A DNA stretch of 6,508 nt from Planctomycetaceae bacterium (GTDB taxonomy: Bacteria > Planctomycetota > Phycisphaerae > Phycisphaerales > SM1A02). Below are positions 1 through 6,148 of the stretch, in pieces; the first letter of the stretch is position 1; every line of letters starts with the position of its first letter. The translations under genes and the position numbers were made by a program. The DNA is taken from the NCBI GenBank assembly GCA_002684315.1, contig NYVB01000103.1, positions 3,924-10,431 on the forward strand. Direction: 5' to 3'. The notes beneath the pieces were generated by a model that searched no databases, had not been told where the DNA came from, and was given only the letters and a program-made list of their open reading frames with translations.

Positions 1-50
1 AGAAAGAACGGGTAGCCGTTCAAGTGAGCCATCGCCTCTGGAATATTCAT
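1..50 (-). CDS. Start of an unidentified gene (partial)
   Basis: A minus-strand reading frame opens with ATG at 50-48 and runs off the window edge after 16 full codons, giving MNIPEAMAHLNGYPFF. An AAGGAG Shine-Dalgarno lies at 67-62, 11 nt before the ATG, which is a little far but usable, and a purine-rich stretch fills the gap. The gene would be divergent from mraZ. Sixteen residues are too few to assign a family. The start call rests on the ribosome binding site and the open frame only. Confidence 0.4.
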   Translation of the reverse strand, partial: MNIPEAMAHLNGYPFF

Positions 51-64
51 GTCTTCTCTTTCTC

Positions 65-89
65 CTTGAAAAATGGTCTCTTTTTCAAG
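65..89. repeat. 9-bp inverted repeat near the divergent gene's RBS
   Basis: CTTGAAAAA (65-73) and TTTTTCAAG (81-89) are perfect inverted copies around a 7-nt loop. On the minus strand the hairpin arm overlaps the first three bases of the AAGGAG ribosome binding site of the partial gene, so it could form a leader hairpin limiting ribosome access. It could equally be a DNA operator. It is not a good plus-strand terminator because the stem is A/T-only at its top and no gene ends before it on that strand. Confidence 0.45.
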
Positions 90-206
90 TGCTTCTGATT
101 TTTGACAAATGGCAAGTCGTGTTTTTGCAAGACTCTGCCAATGAGTGGTTTACGTCAGATCCAGTTGACCATGAAACTTCAAAAAAACGACTCTCATTAA
201 AAATAA

Positions 207-252
207 TGGGGTAATAGTGGGGCGAAATGTTGAATGGTGGGGTGATGTGGGG
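207..252 (+). promoter_or_regulatory. MraZ-box array (TGGGG direct repeats)
   Basis: TGGGG occurs at 207-211, 218-222, 238-242 and 248-252. The start-to-start steps are 11, 20 and 10 bp, and a degenerate copy (TGTTG, 228-232) sits exactly in the missing slot. MraZ is known to bind TGGGN direct repeats separated by about 5 nt upstream of its own gene. The repeat unit, helical spacing and position directly before mraZ all match, so this is very probably the autorepression operator. The last two boxes lie between the proposed -35 and -10 elements. Confidence 0.82.
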
Positions 253-258
253 TATTCT
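230..258 (+). promoter_or_regulatory. Putative mraZ promoter (sigma70-like)
   Basis: A -35-like TTGAAT (230-235) and a -10-like TATTCT (253-258) are separated by exactly 17 nt, each matching 4 of 6 consensus bases. Transcription would start near 265, leaving a leader of about 30 nt before the GTG start. Two MraZ boxes fill the spacer, so MraZ bound there would block RNA polymerase. The hexamers are individually weak; spacing and context carry the call. Confidence 0.55.
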
Positions 259-293
259 CCAAGCGTTCCCGGACCTTTGAAAGGTAATGATGC

Positions 294-767
294 GTGCTCT
301 TCCTCGGCGAATACGACTACACGATCGACGCAAAGCAGCGGCTGGCCATTCCAGCCGAGGTGCGCGATGTGTTGAATCCCGAGATTCACGGCGCGGCCTT
401 CATCGCAGCTCCCGGGGGCAACGGGTCACTCTGGCTCTGGCCGGAAAAGACCTTCGAACGACTTTCGACCGAATTCGACAGCTCGCTGCTCGGCGACGAT
501 CAGCTGGACGACTTCGAGCGACTGATGTTCTCGCAGGCAGCTCGAGTGCCTCTCGATTCCTCGGGACGTGTGAGGCTTCCGGCCCGTCTGCTCACGCAGT
601 ACGGCCTGAAGGATGCGATCAAGGTGCTTGGCGTCAGAGATCACCTGGAACTGGTGGATCCGGTCGAATGGGAAGCCGAGCGCAAACGGCTCGAGCCAGC
701 CAAGGAAGAAATGATCAAGAGTGCGCGGCGGACAATGGCCGACCGACGCAGAAAGTTGGACCAATGA
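294..767 (+). CDS. mraZ: Transcriptional regulator MraZ
   Basis: MraZ is a DNA-binding repressor of the division and cell wall (dcw) cluster and of its own promoter; it forms ring-shaped oligomers. The 157-residue product has two SpoVT/AbrB-like halves, each with the family's DxxxR signature: DAKQR at residues 12-16 and DSSGR at 88-92. The N-terminus (LFLGEYDYTID) is typical. The length is slightly over the usual 140-150 because of a charged helical tail (residues 125-157). GTG is chosen as start because an AAAGG sequence (280-284) stands 9 nt upstream and the family N-terminus begins there; the ATG at 287 is in another frame. Unlike the usual arrangement, rsmH does not follow. The stop overlaps an ATG in an ATGA junction with a doubtful small frame. 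Confidence 0.94.
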   Translation: MLFLGEYDYTIDAKQRLAIPAEVRDVLNPEIHGAAFIAAPGGNGSLWLWPEKTFERLSTEFDSSLLGDDQLDDFERLMFSQAARVPLDSSGRVRLPARLLTQYGLKDAIKVLGVRDHLELVDPVEWEAERKRLEPAKEEMIKSARRTMADRRRKLDQ

Positions 768-1027
768 GGGGTATGACGAGCCGGACAGCTCATCGTCTTC
801 TCGGGAACCTGTCGACCCCACGTTCATGGACGGCTCGTGGGGCCGAGCTGGGAAACATCGAAAGCATTTCAGAAACTCGCGTCGGAACGGACTCCGGTTT
901 CAAGCCAAGGACGGCACGCGCTTTCGATGACTGCTCCATTCGGGTGAGCAGAAGGTTGTGTACGCACCGTATTTCCAGACCAATCAGCCAGAACCGCATG
1001 TCGTTTCGCAGTCTGGCATCTCTCTAG
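764..1027 (+). CDS. Doubtful small ORF overlapping the mraZ stop
   Basis: An 87-codon frame begins with the ATG of an ATGA overlap with the mraZ stop codon, which would allow translational coupling. The product is basic (many Arg, Ser, Thr) with no hydrophobic segment, no recognisable domain and no resemblance to RsmH or FtsL, which usually follow mraZ. Its third-position composition is less regular than in the sure genes. The same stretch can be read as a hairpin-rich RNA, and I find that at least as likely. Kept only because of the clean ATGA junction. Confidence 0.2.
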   Translation: MRGMTSRTAHRLLGNLSTPRSWTARGAELGNIESISETRVGTDSGFKPRTARAFDDCSIRVSRRLCTHRISRPISQNRMSFRSLASL

Positions 1028-1187
1028 CCTCCCGGCATGGACAGCCACTGGAGGCGCGGACTTTCCAGTCCGTGACCCGCAACCGCCTTTCCCTCCTGGG
1101 AACCTTGCGGTGCAGACCAGCCATCATCACTCGTGATGGCGACGAACATCGGGCCCGGCAACCTATGGTTGTCGGGCCCGTTTCGTT
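768..1187 (+). ncRNA. Candidate structured RNA / mraZ 3' UTR with GGA loops
   Basis: No known gene lies here. On the plus strand these hairpins can be drawn: 778-791 (4 bp, loop CGGACA), 816-842 (perfect 7 bp, CCCCACG/CGTGGGG, loop containing ATGGAC), 883-896 (4 bp, loop ACGGAC), 904-915 (3 bp, loop AAGGAC), 931-951 (6 bp), 1027-1055 (6 bp plus inner 3 bp, loop ATGGACA), 1057-1072 (6 bp, loop TTCC), 1079-1113 (two nested stems), 1120-1140 (7 bp), and a terminator at 1150-1180. CsrA binds GGA, preferably ANGGA, in hairpin loops, and csrA is the next gene. I infer a CsrA-binding RNA, either a separate sRNA or the mraZ 3' UTR. I recognise no match to RNase P, SRP, tmRNA or 6S RNA. I found no convincing own promoter, so the 5' end is arbitrary. 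Confidence 0.35.
1150..1187 (+). terminator. Strong intrinsic terminator after mraZ
   Basis: The arms 1150-1163 and 1167-1180 form a 14-bp stem with one G-U pair around a 3-nt loop (TAT), flanked by GGGCCC on both sides. It is followed on the plus strand by TTTCGTTCGTT, a moderate U-rich tail. It would end the mraZ transcript. From the other side it could also stop csrA transcripts, though the minus-strand tail is not U-rich. Confidence 0.85.
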
Positions 1188-1220
1188 CGTTCGATGCCAG
1201 CTGGCTTTCGAGGGGGGGTG

Positions 1221-1445
1221 CTATTCAGCAGCGGGACGAATCTGTCCGAGTACCGAGTTGGAGTCTTCTCCACTGGTCACGATCTGATCCGCGATTTCAC
1301 GCCGGTGCACTTCGATCTTGCGGGGGAATTCAAAGGCGACCCGGACACGGTCTCCCTTGATGGTCGCGATTCGGACGATGCCCAGCGGTGCTGAGGGGTC
1401 TCCGATGACGACTTCTTCGCCTTCTTTTCGTGTGATGACAAGCAT
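1221..1445 (-). CDS. csrA: Carbon storage regulator CsrA
   Basis: CsrA (RsmA) is a small dimeric RNA-binding protein that binds GGA motifs in mRNA leaders and blocks or promotes translation. The 74-residue product starts MLVITRKEGEEVVIGD and keeps the RNA-contacting residues of the family: L2, T5, R6 at the N-terminus and V46-H47-R48 (equivalent to V42-H43-R44 of the E. coli protein). Relative to E. coli CsrA there is an insertion of about four residues after IGD (PSAPLG, 17-22), a form I associate with Planctomycetes, and a longer C-terminal tail (57-74). The start is fixed by AGGAGG at 1460-1455, 9 nt before ATG. The gene is convergent with mraZ. Nfu lies upstream on the same strand but about 385 nt away, so a separate promoter is likely. 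Confidence 0.96.
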   Translation of the reverse strand: MLVITRKEGEEVVIGDPSAPLGIVRIATIKGDRVRVAFEFPRKIEVHRREIADQIVTSGEDSNSVLGQIRPAAE

Positions 1446-1513
1446 TGTGTCTGGCCTCCTGCCGATCCTCTTCCGGATCGAAGCGCGATCTCTGCGCTTC
1501 TGGATGCGTCCTT
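1446..1513 (-). promoter_or_regulatory. csrA leader with hairpins and GGA motifs
   Basis: Reading the minus strand, two adjacent hairpins precede csrA: 1500-1480 (7 bp, GAAGCGC/GCGCTTC) and 1480-1463 (6 bp, CGATCC/GGATCG) whose loop is GGAAGA. GGA triplets lie in AAGGA (1513-1509), in the second loop, in its 3' arm and in the AGGAGG ribosome binding site (1460-1455). A loop GGA together with a GGA over the Shine-Dalgarno is the known geometry for CsrA repression, so autorepression is plausible. Binding itself is inferred. Confidence 0.45.
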
Positions 1514-1830
1514 CGGATCGTCACTCGCGATCAATCGGACGTCTTGTACAAACTTGAAACTCTCCTCAAATCCTAGCGGAGTTGAGGGGAGAATCGAGTG
1601 TTCTTCTGGTGATTGGATTTGGAAGGTTCTGCTCAATGACTCTTTGAAACAAGCTCTATCGAGGTCTGAACGATCACGTATCGAGGGCACAGGCTCTTCA
1701 AGGCGTTTATTCTTGGACGTTGAGCATCTCTGCGAGCAGGTGTTCGTCCACGAGTTTTCCACAACAACGGACAGCCTGATGCCGGGCTGGCACTCTTCGA
1801 GTCATTGCTCACGTCCCATTTCGCCCCGGG
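1514..1830. other. Gap between nfu and csrA without a recognisable gene
   Basis: No reading frame here looks like a gene; those present are shadows or lack a ribosome binding site and family features. The stretch holds a 9-bp inverted repeat at 1561-1590 (TCTCCTCAA and TTGAGGGGA, one G-T pair, 12-nt loop) and an 8-bp direct repeat TATCGAGG at 1657-1664 and 1679-1686. The csrA promoter should lie in this region on the minus strand. The best I can see is TTGAGG at 1569-1564 with no good -10 partner, so I do not place it. Confidence 0.4.
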
Positions 1831-2097
1831 TCACTCCTGGGCTTCGACCCCGGTGACTTCCTCGATGCGTTCCTTCAGAAGTCGTTCGATTCCCTGATGC
1901 AGGGTGTGCGAACTGGAAGGGCATCCGACGCAGGCTCCCAGAAAACGGATGCGAACCAGGCCTTCATCCGTGACCTCGACGAATTCGATGTCGCCATCGT
2001 CTTCCTGGATCATTGGTCTCATCAACTCAAGGACGTCACGAACTCGCGTTGCCAGTTCGGTGGAGTCTTCGTTCTTTTTGGAGGGATCGTCAGCCAT
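1831..2097 (-). CDS. nfu: Nfu/NifU C-terminal-domain Fe-S scaffold protein
   Basis: The 88-residue product is a stand-alone NifU C-terminal (Nfu) domain, which binds and passes on [4Fe-4S] clusters to apoproteins in the cytoplasm. The diagnostic CxxC is present: C56 and C59 in GACVGCPSS, with the preceding beta strand VRIRFLGAC and the following helix HTLHQGIERLLKERI. A helix (residues 14-31) and the DGGDIE-like EDDGDIEFVEV segment complete the domain. It lacks the NifU N-terminal IscU-like and ferredoxin domains and the A-type domain of E. coli NfuA. Start: ATG at 2097-2095 with AAGGA about 11 nt upstream. No isc or suf gene is visible in the window. It is divergent from the lipoprotein operon, sharing a 127-nt gap. 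Confidence 0.93.
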   Translation of the reverse strand: MADDPSKKNEDSTELATRVRDVLELMRPMIQEDDGDIEFVEVTDEGLVRIRFLGACVGCPSSSHTLHQGIERLLKERIEEVTGVEAQE

Positions 2098-2224
2098 GTC
2101 TATCGGTTTCCTTCGCTCGAGCGTGTTTCCATACTAGATCACAAGGGCACATCCCGCCATTCTGAGTCGGAAACCTTCTAGACTGTGCTCCGAACGAGTC
2201 ATCGATCACAACAGGGAACACGCC

Positions 2225-3691
2225 ATGACGCTTGCAGCGCATTCTCCTTCGGAATCTTCTTCATCCCGTCAAAACAGCATTTTCATGGGGTTTCTGTCCC
2301 TCATGCTCTGTGTTGGTCTGAGCGCCTGCGCCGGCAGTGGGGGCGATCCGATGAAGACCCTGAAATCAACCAACAAATCGGCCGCCACACATCTCGATGC
2401 CATGGCTCGCCTGGATGGTCCCGCGCCAAGCGACGCCTATCTTGCGATGCTCGAGGACATCATGTTGAGCAACCAGTACCTTTTGTCGGTTCGAAAAGCG
2501 GCATTCGGACGTCTCGCTCGGACAGCGCCGGAGACGCTCGATGATGTTCTGTCGATGACCCTGAACCGTCTTCAGCCCACTGATTTTCGTGCCTGGGTGG
2601 TCGAGCAGGTCGGCCTGCTTGGTCGGACGGCTCTCATCAAACCGGTCATCAGATCGTGGGCCACTCCATTGCCCATGATCGATGCGCCTGGCGACAGGCC
2701 CGAGATACTCGCTCTGGAGCGACTGACCGGAGGCTCGAAGGTGTCCGTGGCGCTCATCGACACCATGCTCGCATCGAGTGCGATCACGGAAGCCAATCTG
2801 AGGGCCAGATGCTGGGAACTCCTGGTGATCCACGGCGATACCGCGCAGCTTGAACTGCTGGTGGCCGATGACGACCTCATCGGCAAGGACTCGATGATGC
2901 TCGACATGCGTGCGTCGATTCAGGAACTCGGCGTGGTGCCCGGGACGCGCGAGGAGATCCTCTGGATTCGTGAGTTGCGCAAACCGCGCTACGACCAGTA
3001 TTGGAACAACGTCGCCGCGGCGCTTGCCGAGTTGTCGGAAGAACGACGCGAGGATCTCAAGCCCCGTCATCTCGCGGTGGCCGTGGCCGCCCATCGTCAT
3101 CGTCCGGAACTCCTTTCGATGTCCGACCAGCAACTCGACCAACTTCTTCAGCAGGAGATCGACGACAACGGCAGACGCTACAAGGCGGATTTCTCCGGAT
3201 GGAACATCAAGGTCTCGGAGCGCCTGAACGACGTTCGTGACAAGCTGGTCTGGGGTGATCAGGCGGCCATGCTGCTTGCGCGTGAGGCACTGCGCAGCGA
3301 GGCGTTCGTGGCGCACGTCTTCGATTACGCCGATCGGGACATGATCGATCGGACCACGGAGTTTGGTGGCATCGTCGAGCTCGATCCGGAAGGGCGCTTC
3401 GAGCTGCTCGAGTATCAGCCACGTGCACGTGTCGCCGACGACCGTTATCTCGCGTCGTCGAAACTGTTCAAGGACGGATACACCGCACTGTTTCACTTTC
3501 ACAATCACGCACAGAAATACCGCAATGAACGCTACGCGGGGCCACATCTGGGTGATTTCGAATACGCCGATGAAACCGGAGTCAACGGTTTGGTCTTCAC
3601 GTTCATCGACGAAGAGACCCTCAACGTCGATTTCTACCGTGAGGGTTCCGTCGTCGTGGATCTCGGAACGATCACTCGCCCCGAAAATTGA
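2225..3691 (+). CDS. Lipoprotein with JAMM-like C-terminal motif
   Basis: I do not recognise this 488-residue protein as a named family. Residues 15-35 form a lipoprotein signal: hydrophobic core FMGFLSLMLCVGL and lipobox L-S-A-C with the lipidated cysteine at C35, so it should be membrane-anchored outside the cytoplasm. Residues 50-330 are helix-rich, possibly HEAT-like. The C-terminus (about 370-485) looks like a beta-rich domain with E379 in TTEFGG, histidines H424, H426 and H428 in FHFHNH, and P-H-L-G-D ending at D444. This parallels the JAMM/MPN metallopeptidase pattern (Glu, HxH, PSxxD) with the Ser replaced by His441 and a longer spacing, so activity is uncertain. Start: AGGGA at 2213-2217, 7 nt before ATG. 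It heads the plus-strand operon; the M48 peptidase follows after 27 nt. Confidence 0.9.
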   Translation: MTLAAHSPSESSSSRQNSIFMGFLSLMLCVGLSACAGSGGDPMKTLKSTNKSAATHLDAMARLDGPAPSDAYLAMLEDIMLSNQYLLSVRKAAFGRLARTAPETLDDVLSMTLNRLQPTDFRAWVVEQVGLLGRTALIKPVIRSWATPLPMIDAPGDRPEILALERLTGGSKVSVALIDTMLASSAITEANLRARCWELLVIHGDTAQLELLVADDDLIGKDSMMLDMRASIQELGVVPGTREEILWIRELRKPRYDQYWNNVAAALAELSEERREDLKPRHLAVAVAAHRHRPELLSMSDQQLDQLLQQEIDDNGRRYKADFSGWNIKVSERLNDVRDKLVWGDQAAMLLAREALRSEAFVAHVFDYADRDMIDRTTEFGGIVELDPEGRFELLEYQPRARVADDRYLASSKLFKDGYTALFHFHNHAQKYRNERYAGPHLGDFEYADETGVNGLVFTFIDEETLNVDFYREGSVVVDLGTITRPEN

Positions 3692-3718
3692 TCCTCTGAG
3701 TCACATAGAGAGTCCTGC

Positions 3719-5191
3719 TTGCACCTTCCCGTCGTCATTCTGATGGTTTCCCTGCTCCTCGCCGCGGAGGGGTTCGGTGGATTCTTCATCGGTGAGGACG
3801 ACTGGTTCTGGATCCTGCCGGTGCTGGCGCTGGTTCCTCCGTTGTGTGGTGTGATCATCGAACTGGTCGTGATTCGACGAACCATCGCGGACGCCTCCGC
3901 CGGTTTCGTCTCCTCGATCCGTCGTGCCACCCTGCGACTGAGGATTCTTCAATGGTTCTCGGTGCTGTGCTGCGTGGTCTCCCTCATCGCCTTCGGCTGG
4001 CTTGAGGTGATTCGTGGGTTCACCGGTGATCTCATCCTGATCGATGAAGTGCTTGGAATTCTCCCCGCGATGATTCTGATGTCTCTTCTCTGGTTCGTGC
4101 AATGGCCTCTGGAACGGCTCCTGCAGGAGTCTCTGTTGATGCGTCGGTTGGACATGGGGCTGCCCATCCATCCGATTCCATCCCGATGGGGCTACGTGTT
4201 GCAGAGAGCTCGCACGCACATGCTGCTTCTTCTCGTTCCCATGCTCACGATTCTCTTCGTGCTTGAAAGCGTGGAGCTGTGTGCGGCGCTCGCCTTCGAT
4301 GACCAAGTTCTCGAGGACTGGGCAGGCGTGCTCAGGATCATGGCCGCACTCTGCGCTCTGGCTCTGGCTCCGTGGGTTCTCATGTCGGCGATCGGTGCCC
4401 GACCACTTCAAGGTGGCGTTTTGCGCGACATGATCGCCACCACGCTCAAGGATGCCGACGTCCGAACCCGTGATGTGATGCTCTGGCCCACCGGGGGCAG
4501 CATGGTCAACGGAGCCGTCATCGGTCTCATTCCCTCCATGCGCTACATCCTGCTCACCGACGAACTGCTCGAGCGGCTGCCTTCGGGACAGATCCGTGCC
4601 GTGGTCGCGCACGAAGCGGGTCATCTTCGTCATCGCCACCTGCCTTGGACGATCTTTTCGCTTCTGGCCTTGATAGGCACCATCGGCCTGGCGCTCGAGT
4701 GGACCATCGAGCTGATGCTTCCGACTCTTCTCGAGTGGTCGGGGAATCCGATCCGAACGATGGCTGTGTTGGAAGCGCTCGGTGTGATGCTCGCTCTCGT
4801 TCTCACGTTTTTCGGCTTCGGTTGGGTCTCAAGGCGATTCGAGCTTCAAGCGGATGCCTCCGCCGCACGAGATCTCACCGTTCGTGGAGGCGTCGGAGAC
4901 GATTCCGCCGCACGTGAGGGTCGTCTGGACGAGCAGGCGACGTTGCTGATGTGCGGGGCGCTCGACTCCGTCGCGACCATCAACGGAGTCGATCCGAACC
5001 GTCACACCTGGCGCCACGGTTCGATTCGCTGGAGGCAGAATCGTCTGCGCTCCCTGATCGGCTCCCGGCTGGAGTCGCTCTCGATCGACCATGACGTTCG
5101 TCGGGTGAAATTCGTGATGCTCACATTGATGTTCTTCCTTGGTATCGTCTGGATTCAGCAAAGCACGCTTCTTGATGCGTTTTTCAACTGA
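3719..5191 (+). CDS. Integral membrane M48-type zinc metallopeptidase
   Basis: The 490-residue protein carries HEAGH (H298, E299, H302) in RAVVAHEAGHLRHRH, and a probable third zinc ligand E375 in RFELQADASAA, the ExxxD arrangement of M48 peptidases such as HtpX and Ste24-like enzymes. Hydrophobic segments lie near 1-24, 29-51, 77-97, 112-128, 166-186, 203-225, 308-330, 348-370 and 463-479, so it is polytopic. The catalytic block lies between membrane pairs, as in HtpX. HGSIRWR (433-439) occupies the place of the conserved HPxxxxR segment. It is longer than HtpX (about 290 residues) because of extra N-terminal membrane segments. TTG is taken as start because GAGAG (3708-3712) stands 6 nt upstream; the ATG at 3743 has no ribosome binding site. 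Likely role: membrane protein quality control; the substrate is unknown. Confidence 0.9.
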   Translation: MHLPVVILMVSLLLAAEGFGGFFIGEDDWFWILPVLALVPPLCGVIIELVVIRRTIADASAGFVSSIRRATLRLRILQWFSVLCCVVSLIAFGWLEVIRGFTGDLILIDEVLGILPAMILMSLLWFVQWPLERLLQESLLMRRLDMGLPIHPIPSRWGYVLQRARTHMLLLLVPMLTILFVLESVELCAALAFDDQVLEDWAGVLRIMAALCALALAPWVLMSAIGARPLQGGVLRDMIATTLKDADVRTRDVMLWPTGGSMVNGAVIGLIPSMRYILLTDELLERLPSGQIRAVVAHEAGHLRHRHLPWTIFSLLALIGTIGLALEWTIELMLPTLLEWSGNPIRTMAVLEALGVMLALVLTFFGFGWVSRRFELQADASAARDLTVRGGVGDDSAAREGRLDEQATLLMCGALDSVATINGVDPNRHTWRHGSIRWRQNRLRSLIGSRLESLSIDHDVRRVKFVMLTLMFFLGIVWIQQSTLLDAFFN

Positions 5192-5203
5192 TGACGGGAT
5201 GAC

Positions 5204-6148
5204 ATGGCCGACTTCGAATTCATCAAGATGCATGGTCTCGGCAACGACTACGTCTTCATCGACGTGACCGACACGCAGATCGACGCGCCGCAACTTCTGT
5301 CACGTCGAATCTCAGATCGTGCCGAGAGCATCGGGTCCGATGGGCTGATTCTCTACGAACGATTGAGCGAATCCCGCTGCGCCTTGCGCATGCGCATCTT
5401 CAATGCGGACGGTTCCGAAGCCGAACTCTGCGGAAACGGCATTCGCTGTCTGGCTCGACACGCCTTCGAATCCGGAATGGTCTCGGACCACGTCTTCGAG
5501 ATCGAGACCGGTGCCGGCGCACTTGGCGTGGAGATCCACGACGAGGACGATCGTTTCCTCGGAGTCTCGGTGGAGATGGGGCGTGCCACCACCGCGTTGG
5601 AGGCGTCAGGGGTCTCACTCCCCGGACTCGATGGTGATGAATCCGGCATCGGAGTCCGAGTGGATCTGGTGACTCTGCTTGCCGATCACGACATCCGTCT
5701 CGATCGGCAGGGCCTCGACGATGTCGTGTCCTTCGTGTCGATCGGAAATCCTCATCTGGTTTTCTGGGTCCGCGAACCTGCCGCGCTCGAGGCATTCGAC
5801 CTCGCCCGCTTCGGTCCCATCCTCGAGCACCATCCGTGGTTCAAGGATCGAATCAACGTGCATGTGGTCCGAGTCGATTCGGCATGCCAGGTGACCATGC
5901 GCAGCTGGGAGCGGGGCAGTGGCGAAACCTCCGCCTGCGGCACCGGGGCCAGCGCCGTCTCCGTCGCCGGCGCTCTGGAGAAACGAACCAGCCCCTCGAT
6001 TTCCGCGATTCTTCCCGGTGGCACCCTCGAACTCGTCTACGATTCTCATCAAGGTGCCGTCCGCATGACCGGCCCCGCCGAAACCATCTGCACCGGTGTG
6101 GTGCGATCCGACGGCACGATCATCTCCCTCAAGGACATTCCCGCATGA
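5204..6148 (+). CDS. dapF: Diaminopimelate epimerase
   Basis: DapF interconverts LL- and meso-diaminopimelate in the cytoplasm without a cofactor, feeding lysine synthesis and peptidoglycan cross-links. The 314-residue product has both halves of the two-cysteine active site: C76 in NADGSEAELCGNGIRC and C245 in ERGSGETSACGTGAS. Substrate-binding residues N14, N68, N79, the GNPH turn (181-184), N218 and E236-R237 are all present. It is about 35-40 residues longer than E. coli DapF; the extra length lies mainly between residues 120 and 175, joining the two domains. ATG at 5204 follows the M48 stop by 12 nt with GGGA nearby, and its stop overlaps the next gene by ATGA, so it is in an operon and probably coupled. 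Confidence 0.97.
   Translation: MADFEFIKMHGLGNDYVFIDVTDTQIDAPQLLSRRISDRAESIGSDGLILYERLSESRCALRMRIFNADGSEAELCGNGIRCLARHAFESGMVSDHVFEIETGAGALGVEIHDEDDRFLGVSVEMGRATTALEASGVSLPGLDGDESGIGVRVDLVTLLADHDIRLDRQGLDDVVSFVSIGNPHLVFWVREPAALEAFDLARFGPILEHHPWFKDRINVHVVRVDSACQVTMRSWERGSGETSACGTGASAVSVAGALEKRTSPSISAILPGGTLELVYDSHQGAVRMTGPAETICTGVVRSDGTIISLKDIPA

Noticed and set aside
102..130. TTGACA at 102-107 as a -35 element for mraZ
   Set aside because: The sequence 17 nt downstream (TTGCAA) is a poor -10, and it lies far upstream of the MraZ boxes.
287..763. Long plus-strand frame beginning at the ATG at 287
   Set aside because: It is a shadow frame of mraZ; the GTG at 294 gives the complete MraZ protein with both signature motifs.
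1057..1072. GGAAAGTCC on the minus strand, resembling the conserved GAGGAAAGTCC of RNase P RNA
   Set aside because: It is half of a simple 6-bp hairpin, and none of the other conserved RNase P blocks is present on either strand.
1657..1686. Two TATCGAGG copies 22 bp apart
   Set aside because: Only two 8-bp copies with no third copy or flanking symmetry; probably chance.
1755..1763. TTTTCCACA, a DnaA-box-like 9-mer
   Set aside because: A single copy with no second box, no AT-rich unwinding stretch and no dnaA/dnaN nearby; chance is enough.
1826..1853. GC-rich hairpin over the nfu stop codon as a terminator
   Set aside because: The stem has a bulge and no T-run follows on the minus strand.
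2114..2123. 10-bp palindrome CGCTCGAGCG in the nfu/lipoprotein divergent gap
   Set aside because: Short, isolated and not paired with convincing promoter elements; not enough to call an operator.
2366..3547. Long 393-codon minus-strand frame opposite the lipoprotein gene
   Set aside because: No recognisable domain, no ribosome binding site, and it lies fully antisense to a gene with a signal peptide and plausible codon use.
3701..4639. Long minus-strand frame opposite the M48 peptidase
   Set aside because: His/Gln/Arg-rich low-complexity product typical of an antisense shadow; the plus strand carries the intact metallopeptidase motifs.
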